The notes beneath the pieces were generated by a model that was not told the DNA's origin, did not search any database, and saw only the letters and a list, made by a program, of their open reading frames with translations. A DNA stretch of 64,000 nt from contig CM022303.1 in the NCBI GenBank assembly GCA_011799875.1, forward strand, positions 216,224,255 through 216,288,254, in the 5' to 3' direction. Below are positions 42,673-55,511 of the stretch, piece after piece. The position numbers and the translations under genes are program-made. Source of the stretch: Thinopyrum elongatum. Its lineage: Eukaryota; Streptophyta; Magnoliopsida; Poales; Poaceae. Each line of letters begins with the position of its first letter. Position 1 is the first letter of the stretch.

Positions 42673-44327
42673 TGATACGTCTCCAACGTATCTATAATTT
42701 TTGATTGTTCCATGCTATTATATTATCCATCTTGGATGTTTTATATGCATTTATATGCTATTTTATATGATTTTTGGGACTAACCTATTAACCTAGAGCC
42801 CAGTGCCAGTTTCTGTTTTTTCCTTGTTTTTGAGTTTCGCAAAAAAGGAATATCAAACGGAGTCCAATTGGCCTAAAAATTTACGGAGAATATTTTTGGA
42901 AAATATGAATAATACTGGAACGAAAAGATATCGGAGGAGAGTCCCGAGGCCACCACAAGGGTGGAGGGCACGCCCCCCGTCCTTGTCGTCGCCTCGTGGG
43001 CCCCCATGACTTGTCCCCGACTCCAACACCTCTTATAAATCCCAAAAACCCCAGAACAAAACCTAGATCGGGAGTTCCGCCGCCGTAAGCCTCTGTAGCC
43101 ATGAAAAAACAATCGGGAGCCCGTTCCGGCACCCTGCCGGAGGGGGAAACCATCACCGGTGGCCATCTTCATCATCCCGGCGCTCTCCATGACGAGGAGG
43201 GAGTAGTTCACCCTCGGGGCTGAGGGTATGTACCAGTAGCTATGTGTTTGATCTCTCTCTCTCTCTCATGTTCTTGATTTGGCATGATCTTGATGTACCG
43301 CGAGCTTTGCTATTATAGTTGGATCTTATGATGTTTTTCCCCCTCTACCTTCTTGTAATGAATTGAGTTTTCCCTTTGAAGTTATCTTATCGGATTGAGT
43401 CTTTAAGGATTTGAGAACACTTGATGTATGTCTTGCATGTGTTTATCTGTGGTGACAATGGGATATTCACGTGATCCACTTGATGTATGTTTTGGTGATC
43501 AACTTGCGGGTTATGTGACCTTGTGAACTTATGCATAGGGGTTGGCATACATTTTCGTCTTGACTCTCCGGTAGATACTTTGGGGCACTCTTTGAAGTTC
43601 TTTGTGTTGGTTTGAATAGATGAATATGAGATTGTGTGATGCATATCGTATAATCAAAGCCGCGGATACTTGTGGTGACATTGGAGTATCTAGGTGACAT
43701 AAGGGTTTTGGTTGATGTGTGTCTTAAGGTGTTATTTTAGTATGAACTCTAGGGCTGTTTGTGACACTTATAGGAATAGCCCAATAGATCGATCAGAAAG
43801 AATAACTTTGAGGTGGTTTCGTACCCTACAATAATCTCTTTGTTTATTATCCACTATTAGTGACTTTGGAGTGACTCTTTGTTGCACGTTGAGGGATTGT
43901 TATATGATCTAATTATGTTATCATTATTGAGAGAACTTGCACTAGTGAAAGTATGAACCCTAGGCCTTGTTTCGAAGCATTGCAATACCGTTTTCGCTCA
44001 CTTTTGTTACTAGTTACCTTGCTGTTTTTATATTTTCAGATTACAAAAACCTATATCTACCATCCATATTGCACTTGTATCACCATCTCTTCGCCGAACT
44101 AGTGCACCTATACAATTTAACATTGTATTGGGTGTGTTGGGGACACAAGAGACTCTTTGTTATTTGGTTGCAGGGTTGTTTGAGAGAGACCATCTGCATC
44201 CTATGCCTCCCATGGATTGATAAACCTTAGGTCATCCACTTGAGGGAAATTTGCTACTGTCCTACAAAACTCTGCACTTGGAGGCCCAACAACGTCTACA
44301 AGGAGAAAGGTTGCGTAGTATACATCA
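42673..44327 (+). repeat. 5' LTR of the nested gypsy element
   Basis: 1655 bp, TGATACG...ACATCA. TATA box TATAAAT at 43034-43040. The CT run at about 43253-43268 is short. Confidence 0.9.
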
Positions 44328-44337
44328 AGCTCTTTTC

Positions 44338-44355
44338 TGGCGCCGTTTCCGGGGA
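44338..44355 (+). promoter_or_regulatory. Primer-binding site, tRNA-Asp
   Basis: TGGCGCCGTTTCCGGGGA complements the 3' end of plant tRNA-Asp with one mismatch, 10 bases inside the LTR. A tRNA-Asp primer is common in Athila-type elements. Confidence 0.85.
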
Positions 44356-44453
44356 GGTGAGTGCTTGAAGGTATATCTTTAGATCTTGCAATTGAATCTT
44401 TTAGTTTCTTGTTTTATCACTAGTTTAGTCTATAAAAGAAAACTACAAAAAAA

Positions 44454-46292
44454 ATGGAATTGAGGTTGCCTCATTTGCTTCATCTTTATAATGTCTTCCG
44501 TGAAAATGATGGAAAGGAAAATTGTGCTCAAGTGCTAGAAGAAGAATTCAATAAAATGTTTGGCATACAATCTTTGAATGATGAGCATGATTACAATGTT
44601 GTTAGTATGAATTCTTTGAATATCCATAGTACTAATGATGATTGCACTAGTCATGATAAAAATGTCTCTTATAAGCATGTCAATTTTTGTGGAGTGCATA
44701 GATTTTGCAATTACACACCAAAAAGGGAAGATAGATTTTGCAAGAGGCATAAGTATTTAGAAACTAAATGGTTGCAAGAGAGGCTAGATGTTTGTGCTGA
44801 AAGATTTAATTTTTCTCGCCATCCTTGTGAACTTTGCAATGAACATGGTCATTTTAATTTCCAATGTGAATTATTTCATGATCGAATTGTGTCCAAAAAT
44901 TGTGATAACCTCATTACCCTTGAGCATCATAATGAACTTAGTCTATTTTTGGGGTATGAAGAAATGAAACATAAAGCTAACGATGTTCCAGATTGGGTTC
45001 TGATGAAAATAATTGATTTTGATCTAAATGAAATTTATATGTATTGTGCGGTGAATTGCATTGAGAACCCTTATATTGCCAATTACTTTAAGACAAGAAA
45101 ACAAATAGAAGATGGAGAGAATACTAATGAAGGGGAAGAGGTTTCCCAATATCCTCCTATTTTTTCTTATGACGAATCAGGTAACGAGGAGGAGCTTTTT
45201 ATTCAACCAATCTCATCAATAAGGAGCTCCAAAATGGTGATTAAACCCACACATGATGTGGATAAGAAAAAGAAAAGATGGAGAAGCAAAGGTAAAAAGG
45301 TATCCCTCCCAAATGATGTTGCTCCTATTATTGTTATGCATATTACTCATTGTGATGATAATAATTGCTATACTATTGGTGCTATTCGTACTGTTAATGA
45401 TGAAAGTGATTATGCTTATGATATGCAAAGGCACAAGCTTGGGAATGCTATGTTTGATGAGAATGACATGCTTGAGAATTTATCTACTGCAATTAATGTT
45501 TGTCCCAAGCTTGGGGATGCTATGTTTAGTGAATATGATATTTTTAGTCCCCCAAGTTTTGATGTGCAAATTTATCATGATGATAGCATGCCTCCTATTT
45601 ACAATGATTATATCAATGAAAGTGGGTTTGGAAGAGTGTCAACTTTAGGAAGTAGTGATCCCACTATTTTGGAGGGTGTTGAATCTTATTATAATGATAA
45701 AAGTGGATTTGGAGAGGTCATGACTTTATTTAGTAATGATTCCACTATTTCGGAAGAGGTATCGATTGACTATGATGAGAACAAAGTGGCTACTTATGAT
45801 GATTATTGTGAGGATACTTATGTTATAAAAAGTAGTGATAATTATTGTCATAATTTTTAATATCCTTTTACTGAATATTACTCTTTTAATGTGGAAACAA
45901 TTTATAGTATTCAAGTTTCATATGATGCTCCCACTACTATTCATGAGAAGAAATTTGCTTATGTGGAGAGTAATAAAAATTCTATGCTTATGCATCATGA
46001 AAAGAGTGCTTTATGTGATGGTTATATTGTTGAATTCATTAATGATGCTACTGAAAATTATTATAAGGGAGGAGTATATGCTTGTAGGAATTGCAATAAT
46101 ATCAAGTTTCTTCTCTATGTGCTTAAAATCTTGAAGTTTTGCTTGTTTTACCTTCCTATGCTAGTTGATTATTGTTCCCATAAATTGTTTGCTCACAAAA
46201 TCCCTATGCATAGGAAGTGGGTTAGAGTTAAATGTGCTAGTCATATTCTTCATGATGCTCTCTTTGTGTTTCAATTCTTATCTTTTATGTGA
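44454..46292 (+). pseudogene. Gag-like ORF of the nested gypsy element, with one in-frame stop
   Basis: One reading frame runs from ATG 44454 to TGA 46292, broken only by TAA at 45858-45860. Residues about 120-134 hold a CCHC zinc knuckle (CELCNEHGHFNFQC), the nucleic-acid-binding mark of gag. A Cys/His-rich stretch (FCGVHRFCNYTPKREDRFCKRH) precedes it. A basic patch (DKKKKRWRSKGKK) is at about 269-281. The two ESGFG repeats and the C-terminal hydrophobic segment are shared with the ORF at 135-1034. No protease or polymerase follows. The phrase PKLGDA is coded by the polypurine-like motif at 45507-45520. The product would be a nucleocapsid-like protein cut at residue 468. Confidence 0.7.
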
Positions 46293-49086
46293 GCATCATT
46301 GAAATCATCATGCCTAGCTAGAAAGACATTAAAGAAAAGCGCTTGTTGGGAGACAACCCAACATTTATCCCTACTGTTTTTGTGTGTACACATGATTTTG
46401 CTACTTTAGTAATCATTTTTTATAGCTTTTGTTTCAATAAAGTGCCAAGTAAAGCCTTTGGGATAGTGTGGATGATAGTTGACTTGATTCTGTGCAAAAA
46501 CAGAAACTTTTGCGCCCAGTCCAGAAAATTCTAAAATTTACTGGAATGTGCTTTTGATCTGAATTTTTTACAAATGATTGATATAGAAATTTTCTACGTT
46601 TTCCTAATTTTTCAGAATTTTTGGAGTTACAGAGGTATGGAAAGTTTCCAGATTACTTCAGACTGTTCTGTTTTTGACAGATTCTGTTTTCATTGTCTTG
46701 TTTGCTTATTTTGATGAATCTATGAGTAGTATTGGAGGGTATGAGCCATGGAGAAGTTGTAATACAGTATATATAACACCAATATGAATTTATAATGAGT
46801 TCACAACAGTACCTAAGTGGTGATTTATTTTCTTATACTAACGGAGCTCATAAGATTTTCTGTTGAGTTTTGTGTTGTGAAGTTTTCAAGTTTTGGGTGA
46901 AGTTTCAATGGACTATGGAATAAGGAGTGGCAAGATCCTAAGCTTGGGGATGCCCAAGGCACCCCAAGTTAATATTTAAGGAATACCCAAGCAACTAAGC
47001 TTGGGGATGCCCCGGATGGCGTCCCCTCTTTAGTCTTCGTTCATCGGTAACCTTACTTGGAGCTATATTTTTGTTCACCACATGATATGTGTTTTGCTTG
47101 GAGCGTCATTTTCTTTTGTTTATATTTGCTTGCTGTTTTAATAATATTCCAAGATCTGAAATTCTTAAATGTTAGAGAGTCTTCACATAGTTACACAATT
47201 ATTCGACTACTCATTGATCTTCACTTATATCTTTTGGAGTAGTTTGTCATTTGCTCTAGTGCTTCACTTATATCTTTTTAGAGCATGGCGGTGGTTTTAT
47301 TTTGAAGAAATTGATGAACTCTCGTGCTTCACTTATATCATTTTGAGAGTCTTAAGCAACATGGTAATTTGCTTAGGTTATGAATTTAGTCCTAATATGA
47401 TGGGCATCCAAGAGGGATATAATAAAAACTTTCATATAAAGTGCATTGAATACTATGAGAAGTTTGATTCCTTATGATTGTTTTGAGATATAAAGATGGT
47501 GATATTAGAGTCATGCAAGTGAGTAATTGTGAATTGGAGAAATACTTGTGTTAAGGTTTGTGATTCCCGTAGCATGCACGTATGGTGAACCGTTATGTAA
47601 CGAAGTTGGAGCATGAGATATTTTTTGATTGTCTTCCTTATGAGTGGCGGTCGGGGATGAGCGATGGTCTTTTCCTACCAATCTATCCCCCTAGGACCAT
47701 GCGCGTAGTACTTTGTTTTGATAGCTAATAGACTTTTGCAATAAGTATGTGAGTTCTTTATGACTAATGTTGAGTCCATGGATTATACGCACTCTCACCC
47801 TTCCACCATTGCTAGCCTCTCTAGTACCGCGCAACTTTCGCCGGTATCATACACCCAGCATATACCTTCCTCAAAATAACCACCGTACCTACCTATTATG
47901 GCATTTCCATAGCCATTCCGAGATATATTGCCATGCAACTTTCCACCGTTCCGTCTATTATGACACGCTTCATCATTGTCATATTGCTTTGCATGATCAT
48001 GTAGTTGACATCGTATTCGTGGCAAAGCCACCGTTCATAATTCTTTCATACATGTCACTCTTGAGTCATTGCACATCCCGGTACACCGCCGGAGGCATTC
48101 ATATAGAGTCATATTTTGTTCTAGTATCGAGTTGTAATTTTTGAGTTGTAAGTAAATAAAAGTGTGATGATCTTCATTATTAGAGCATTGCCCCATGTGA
48201 GGAAAAATAAAAAGGCAAAAAAAAGGCCAATCAAAAAAAAGGAGAAGAAAAAAAAGAGAAAAGAAAAAAAGGGAGAAAAAAAATAAAAAAAATAAAAAAA
48301 TGAGAGAAAAGAGAGAAGGGGCAATGTTACTATCCTTTTCCACACTTGTGCTTCAAAGTAGCACCATGTTCTTCGTGATAGAGAGTCTCCTATGTTGTCA
48401 CTTTCATATACTAGTGGGAATTTTTCATTATAGAACTTGGCTTGTATATTCCAATGATGGGCTTCCTCAAATTGCCCTAGGTCTTCATGAGCAAGCAAGT
48501 TGGATGCACACCCACTTAGTTTTCTTTTTGAGCTTTCATACACTTATAGCTCTAGTGCATCCGTTGCATGGCAATCCCTACTCACTCACATTGATATCTA
48601 TTGATGGGCATCTCCATAGCCCGTCGATACGCCAAGTTGATGTGAGACTATCTCCCTCTTTTTGTCTTCTCCACAACCACCATATTCTATTCCACCTATA
48701 GTGCTATGTCCATGGCTCACGCTCATGTATTGCGTGAAAGTTGAAAAGGTTTGAGAACGTCAAAAGTATGAAACAATTGCTTGGCTTGTCATCGGGGTTG
48801 TGCATGATTTGAGTATTTTGTGTGATGAAGATGGAGCATAGCCAGACTATATGATTTTGTAGGGATAGCTTTCTTTGGCCATGTTATTTTGAGAAGACAT
48901 AATTGCCTTGTTAGTATGCTTGAAGTATTATTGTTTTTATGTCAATATTAAACTTTTGTTTTGAATCTTATGGATCAGAACATTCATGCCACAATAAATA
49001 AAATTACATGGATAAATATGTTAGGTAGCATTCCACATCAAAAATTCTGTTTTTATCATTTACCTACTCGAGGACGAGCAGGAACT
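46293..49086 (+). other. 3' noncoding region of the nested gypsy element
   Basis: Contains the hairpin TTGGG-AGACAA-CCCAA (46346-46361), two internal copies of the polypurine motif AAGCTTGGGGATGC (46940-46953 and 46997-47010), blocks with tgcttcacttatat like those of the first element, and a purine tract at 48189-48330. No gene is supported; the ORFs on the minus strand near 48035-48543 reflect the purine tract. Confidence 0.6.
48189..48330 (+). repeat. Purine-only A/G-rich tract
   Basis: Some 140 bp almost free of C and T, with runs such as aaaaaaaaggagaag and aaaaaagggagaaaa. The complement codes a poly-Phe ORF that is an artefact. Confidence 0.8.
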
Positions 49087-49100
49087 AAGCTTGGGGATGC
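49087..49100 (+). promoter_or_regulatory. Polypurine tract before the 3' LTR
   Basis: AAGCTTGGGGATGC, one base before the LTR start at 49102, preceded by cctactcgaggacgagcagg as in the first element. Confidence 0.75.
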
Positions 49101-49101
49101 T

Positions 49102-49669
49102 TGATACGTCTCCAACATATCTATAATTTTTTGATTGTTCCATCCTATTATATTATCCATCTTGGATGTTTTATATGCTATTTTATATGATTTTTGGGAC
49201 TAACCTATTAACCTAGAGCCTAGTGCCAGTTTTTGTTTTTTCCTTGTTTTTGAGTTTCGCAGAAAAGGAATATCAAACGGAGTCCAATTGGCCTGGAAAT
49301 TTAAGGAGAATATTTTTGGAAAATATGAATAATACTGGAACGAAAAGATATCGGAGGGGAGTCCCGAGGCCACCACAAGGGTGGAGGGCGCGCCCCCCGT
49401 CCTTGTCGTCGCCTCGTGGGCCCCCTTGACTTGTCCCCGACTCCAACACCTCTTATAAATCCCAAAAACCCCAGAACAAAGCCTAGATCGGGAGTTCCAC
49501 CGCCGCAAGCCTCTATAGCCACGAAAAACCAATCGGGAGCCCGTTCCGGCACCCTGCCGGAGAGGGCAACCATCACCGGTGGCCATCTTCATCATCCCGG
49601 TGCTCTCCATGACGAGGAGGGAGTAGTTCGCCCTCGGGGCTGAGGGTATGTACCAGTAGCTATGTGTTT

Positions 49670-49713
<44 letters not shown>

Positions 49714-50773
49714 GTGTTCTTGATTTGGCACGATCTTGATGTACCGCGAGCTTTGCTATTATAGTTGGATCTTATGATGTTTCTCCCCCTCTACCTTCTT
49801 GTAATGAATTGAGTTTTCCCTTTGAAGTTATCTTATTGGATTGAGTCCTTAAGGATTTGAGAACACTTGATGTATGTCTTGCATGTGTTTATCTATGGTG
49901 AGAATGGGATATTCATGTGATCCACTTGATGTATGTTTTGGTGATCAACTTGTGGGTTCTGTGACCTTGTGAACTTATGCATAGGGGTTGGCACATGTTT
50001 TCGTCTTGACTCTCCGGTAGAAACTTTGGGGCACTCTTTGAAGTTCTTTGTGTTGGTTTGAATAGATGAATCTGAGATTGTGTGATGCATATCGTATAAT
50101 CAAACCTGCGGATACTTGTGGTGACATTGGAGTATCTAGGTGACATTAGGGTTTTGGTTGATGTGTGTCTTAAGGTGTTATTTTAGTACGAACTCTAGGG
50201 CTGTTTGTGACACTTATAGGAATAGCCCAATAGATCGATCAGAAAGAATAACTTTGAGGTGGTTTCATACCCTACAATAATCTCTTTGTTTATTCTCCGC
50301 TATTAGTGACTTTGGAGTGACTCTTTGTTGCACGTTGAGGGATTGTTATGTGATCTAATTATGTTATCATTGTTGAGAGAACTTGCACTAGTGAAAGTAT
50401 GAACCCTAGGCCTTGTTTCGAAGCATTGCAATACCGTTTTCGCTCACTTTTGTTACTAGTTACCTTGCTGTTTTTATATTTTCAGATTACAAAAACCTAT
50501 ATCTACCATCCATATTGCACTTGTATCACCATCTCTTCGCCGAACTAGTGCACCTATACAATTTACCATTTTATTGGGTGTGTTGGGGACACAAGAGACT
50601 CTTTGTTATTTGGTTGTAGGGTTGTTTGAGAGAGACCATCTTCATCCTACGCCTCCCACGAATTGATAAACCTTAGCTCATCCACTTGAGGGAAATTTGC
50701 TACTGTCCTACAAAACTCTGCACTTGGAGGCCCAACAACGTCTACAAGGAGAAAGGTTGCGTAGTAGACATCA
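49102..50773 (+). repeat. 3' LTR of the nested gypsy element
   Basis: 1672 bp. It matches the 5' LTR; most of the length difference is a longer CT run (about 49672-49708). TATA box at 49454-49460. Confidence 0.9.
49672..49708 (+). repeat. (CT)n microsatellite, expanded in one LTR
   Basis: About 18 CT units here against about 8 in the 5' LTR, which must have been equal at insertion. Confidence 0.85.
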
Positions 50774-50778
50774 GTGAC

Positions 50779-52306
50779 TCCAAGATGCTAGGGTTTCACA
50801 AAGAAAGTGATTTCGGTCGCACCGATCAGTACACTTCGGTCAGACCGAGTTGTACTTGTGCAATGGCCAGGGCCAATCGGTGTGACCGAGATCCTCAGAT
50901 CGGTCGGTCCGAGATGAGTTCGGCGGAAACCTAAATCTAAGTTTTTGCATCAAATCTATTCTAAGGAATTCTTTTGGTGGATAGATCAATCTCATGCATG
51001 GGAAGAACATAGGCATTATACTTTGTGCAAGAATCGGAGTTATGGAAAGTACAAAGGGTCAAATCCGTACCCTAACTTGGTGACGGATTTGCTACGGCGG
51101 CAATGGTGGTGAGAATTCTGTTGACGACGGCGGGGACCAGCGGCAGGGGGTCACTGGCGACAGCGGCGATGATCCGGAGACCAGGGCGGCAGTGCTGGGG
51201 CGCGGGCTCGTGCGGTTGATGTGATTTTCAACTGTACGGGTACGCAGAGTATAAATACCCACACGCTGTCAGTGTGACCGAGTGGAACTACTCGGTGGCA
51301 CCGAGATGCAAAACTGCTAGCAGTTGCTGCAACTCGGTGTGACCGAATGGTTCTAATCGGTTGCACCGAGATTGAAAACCTAGATCAACTTAATGATTTC
51401 GGTGAGACCGAATAGGAGTGAGTTGGTCTGACCAAAAGGCATTAAGAGGTTTTGGAAGTTAAGCCCTTGACGGATCGGTGGCTCCGATTGCTCCTCACCC
51501 GGAGGGTCCGAATTCGACTTGTTCAAACTTTGTGATGTAGCATGAATAGAGTTTGAGACGAGAAAAAGCATAGATAGCTAGAGGGAGTACTTAGGCATTC
51601 TTGTCCATCCATTTGGCAAAAAAAAAACCAAACAATCAAAGCAACAAATGGATGTCCTCGAATGGAGAAAATTATGCAACCAACATGCTCACACAATAAG
51701 ATGGCAAATAAAACATGTGGCAAAGCATGCACAAACATTCTAGCATCTATCAAGCAATTGGCGATGACTAGGTCATCTATATATGAGTATATTGACTTAG
51801 GAGTCAAATGAGAACATTTGATCATAGGTCATACTCATCGTTTAAGCACAAGTGGGGTTACCACTTTTACATAAAGCATTGTTGTGTTCACACCATTAGA
51901 GTTGCTTTAGCTCAATTCTTAGAGCAAAGCTCCCCCTAGATGTGATTCCCCCCTTAGAGGGATGAACTAACCTTTGGTTTTGTCGATGATGACTTCATGT
52001 AGGTGTTGAAGATGTGGATGCTTAATGTTGATGTAGATCATTTGGAGCACTCCATTGGAGTGAGTTGCACTTTCAATACCTACACGGGTTAGTCCCACAA
52101 GGAACATACAAGGATATCCATAGACATAGAGTGAAGCACACATATGATGATGTCCATGAAAGAATTAGGTTACCTTGTCCCTTGTCTTACCAACAAGAGG
52201 GTTTGTGACTCCTTGAACTAGTGCAAGATATGGAAGTTGGTTGCACTTGTCCTTGCCAATATGAATATGAGTTAAGTACGTTGGCGGAGTCACCCTCAAG
52301 AACTCT
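50779..52306 (-). other. Noncoding internal DNA of copia element A, dyad-rich
   Basis: Lies between gag and the downstream ORF in element sense. Seven exact TCGGT-N3-ACCGA dyads (50813, 50836, 50877, 51292, 51334, 51357, 51399), with decayed ones among them. Parallel to 63060-64000 in element B, up to at least 51720. From 51840 to 52306 I see no gene; pol would be expected here and is absent. Confidence 0.6.
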
Positions 52307-55300
52307 CTAGTTCTTCTTCTTTGGGATCCACATCAACTTGGTGGGAATCCTTGGAGTTGTAGTCGTACTTGATGAAGTAGAACTTGATGTAGTCTTGGGA
52401 ACCCACTTGACCATGGCCTTAGAAGCTTCTTCAAATGCATCAATCTCTTCTTGAAGCTTGTTCTTGCCTTTTAGCTTGTGGTCTTGTGGTGGAAGATCAT
52501 CTTGAGCTTGTGTTCCCTTGAAAGAAGTGGGATCATACTTCTCTTGTTGAGGAACAAACTTCATCTTGGGGTATTGATCTTCTTCCCACTCAACTCCATT
52601 GGCATTGAACTTTCGTTCAAAACCAACACCTTGATTCTTACGGTGCCTTCCTTGCTTGCGTACAATTTCCTCAAATTGCTTACTTACGGCAAGGCTTTTG
52701 TAAACACCTTTCTCTATAATTCCCTTCAATAAGCTATTTTCTTGCTCAAGTGTAACTTGGCTAAGAGAATCATTAGTGGAATCAAGACAACTACTAGAAG
52801 CAACAATATTGGATTTAACATTGTTATTGTTACTACTAGAAGAAGAATCTTTCTTGCTCTTGTTGCTAGATTTTACTTGTGGCATATAACTAGACAAGGG
52901 TAAATGCTTGGCAATGTAAGAAGAACTCTTCTTTCGAAGATCATCATTGAGTGCTTTTAAGAACCCATGCTCTTGCACTAAGTTGAGCTTCTCGATGCGT
53001 AGCTTCTCATGAGTCTTTAAAAGCTCTCGATGATCCTCTAAAGTAGTTTCATGAGCTAACTTAAGAGTGTTTAGTTCTTTAGTTAGACGCTCAATCTCCT
53101 TCTTATCATTGCCATTCGTTTTATCTTGATTAGCATGATGAATAGCAATTTCATCATAGTTTTCATCACTAGTGTTGTTAACAAGTAAATCATCATCACC
53201 TAGCAAATCATCTTCATCACTATTGAACTCAACATACTCGCGGTGTGATATCTTAGGGCCTTTAGCCATGAAACATCTTCCAATTCCTTCATTTGTGTAA
53301 CACCCCTATGTAATGGTGCTACAGTAATCCATCATGATGATGCTAAACTACTGTGGTTTGCAATGATAATCATGTTGGGATAATATCTCATTTCAAATTC
53401 CTTCTCTGAAATCTATTCAAATTCGAAGTGAAATTCCAGGTTGCTCAAAACTTGCTAGAAAAATGTTCATCATTTGACAAGAATTCCATAACAATTATTT
53501 GTTAAGGAACACAAAATCACTTTTGTGCAAAGATGAGCATTAGCAATTATAACAGCACCAAATCAGATTTTTAAATGCTATCCTATTTATAAAAAAATCA
53601 AATTAATTCCAAACTTGCCCAAACTTTTTGTGGCAGTGTCTAAAATCACCAGGGATTTAATGGGACACTTCCCAAGTTTTTCCTGAGTCAATAGACTGCC
53701 CAAATAATTCTTTTCCTCTCTCTGTTATTAAATAAAAAGAAAAATAGAAAACAGGAGATAATAAATAGAAAAAGGCCTAGTGACTACTGTGCACTTAGGC
53801 CTATGAGCTACAGGGACCGGCCCAGCCCACCTAGCCGCCTTGTCGTCCTCATCGCGCGCTGTCGCCCGCGCCCGCTGACACGCCGACGAGGCCGCACGGG
53901 TCGCCCATCCGCCGCCTCCTCGGGGTGGATAAGGACCCCAGTGGCCTCCCGCAACCCTAGCCAGCCCCAGTCTCCCCCTCGCTCTCTCCCTCGCCCACTA
54001 TCTTCCTCCTCGCACAGCCACGCGAGGTCGCCGCCGCCATGGCCGTGTCTTAGCGCGGCAACCGAGCCTCGATTGCCTCTTCGATGAGCCCGTCCACTCT
54101 GCTTGCTGCCTCTACTTCCTCTCCGCCCTCTGGATCGAGCTCGGCGCCACCACAACCTCGGGATCGAGCTACTCCCCGACCTCGGCCGTCGCCAATCGCC
54201 GTCGCCATACGCCTCTGTCGAGCCCTCCCCGAGCGCGCCTTGCACGCCTACAGGAGCTCGGTGAGCTCCTGCTCCTCCTCCCCCTCTTCGTTAGCTCACC
54301 CGTGTCCCGTAGCCACCGCATTTTGAGATGGCCGAACCCTCCGCCGCCTAACCTCATCGCCGGCGTAGCCACGGTGACCATCGGGTCCCGTGCGTGCCAC
54401 CATCACGCTCGCCGCACCGCGTAGGCCTCGCCTAGCCATTTTGTTTGCCCGCAAACGCACCCCAGCCGCTGATCCCCACTCGCCCGACTCCGGACGGCTG
54501 CCGTTGTGCTCGCCGTGCTCCGCTCCGGCCATCCCATGGCCAACCGCCGCCACCAATCGACGTGCGATGGAGCGCACGTTCGAACGAGCTAGGCCGCACC
54601 CCCTTCCGCGCCCTGTATGCGATTTTTAGCCAACTCCGGTGCGGATCCGCCGCTGGAGAGGTCGTCGGCGTTGCTCCGGCCACCATGCTGACCTGGCACC
54701 GATGGGCCTCACCCCTGTCTCACTGACTCTGGGCCCCACGGGCCCCAGTTGACCCGGTTGACTGGGCGCCGTGGCCCACTGACATGTGGGTCATGCCTGA
54801 TTAAACGAATTTAGTTAAATAGATAATCTATTAATTAATTAGTTTAAATGCTAATCACTCACTGACAGTAGGTCCCACCCACTAATTAACCTAATTAGTT
54901 TAGACTAACCCCTCTATTAGTGCCACAGTCACTGACATGTGGGTCCCACTGGACCCACAGGTCAGGTTTGACTCCAGTCAACCACACTATTGACTGCTGA
55001 CGTCACACATATGTCATGCTGACATTATCCCATACTATTCTGGATAATGTTGATTTAAATTAATTAAATAAATTTCAAAAAATGATTAAATCTTTGGAAA
55101 ATCATAGAAAATAAACCGTAGCTCGGATCGAAAAACTTTCTACATGAAAGTTGATCAGAAAGACGAGACGAAGCCGGTCGTGCTATCTATTTCCGTGTCG
55201 GGACCCTCTAAGTAGGTGAACCCGCAACTTTTGCCCATTTCCGGTAGATGAATAGTGCATATATACTGGTTAATAAATCCAACTTTAATCCTCAAATAAC

Positions 55301-55418
55301 TAAAATGATTTAGACATGTTTTTAGGCAACCCTGCACTGCACGTTAGCATAGCATGCTCTATGTTGCATATGTTTGCTATGTATTTATTTGTTTCCTCCC
55401 CCTCTTCTCTCTCGGTAG

Positions 55419-55511
55419 ACCCCAATACCGACGTAGTCCCCGAGGCCGACGCAGCTCCGGAGTCCGACTACACTGTTGACGACCCTTCTCTTGCCGCAGA
55501 GCTTCCAGGCA
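55419..55511 (+). CDS. Possible acidic exon inside the solo LTR
   Basis: After a good acceptor (ctctcggtag) an open run reads PNTDVVPEADAAPESDYTVDD and on to ELPG, acidic throughout. The end has cag|gcaagc, a possible GC-type donor. It may join the small ORF at 56933. Splicing is not proven. Confidence 0.3.

Larger units (their letters stand above)
42673..50773 (+). mobile_element. Complete Athila-type gypsy element, non-autonomous, nested in the copia element
   Basis: 5' LTR 42673-44327 and 3' LTR 49102-50773, flanked by the TSD GTGAC (42668-42672 and 50774-50778). A primer site for tRNA-Asp follows the first LTR. The interior codes one gag-like ORF and otherwise only 3' noncoding DNA. I counted about 16 mismatches in the last ~645 bp of the LTRs, so the insertion is fairly recent. 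Removing it rejoins copia sequence that matches 62646-64000. Confidence 0.9.

Noticed and set aside
48035..48543. Poly-Phe hydrophobic ORFs resembling membrane proteins
   Set aside because: They are the complement of a purine tract in a retrotransposon 3' noncoding region.
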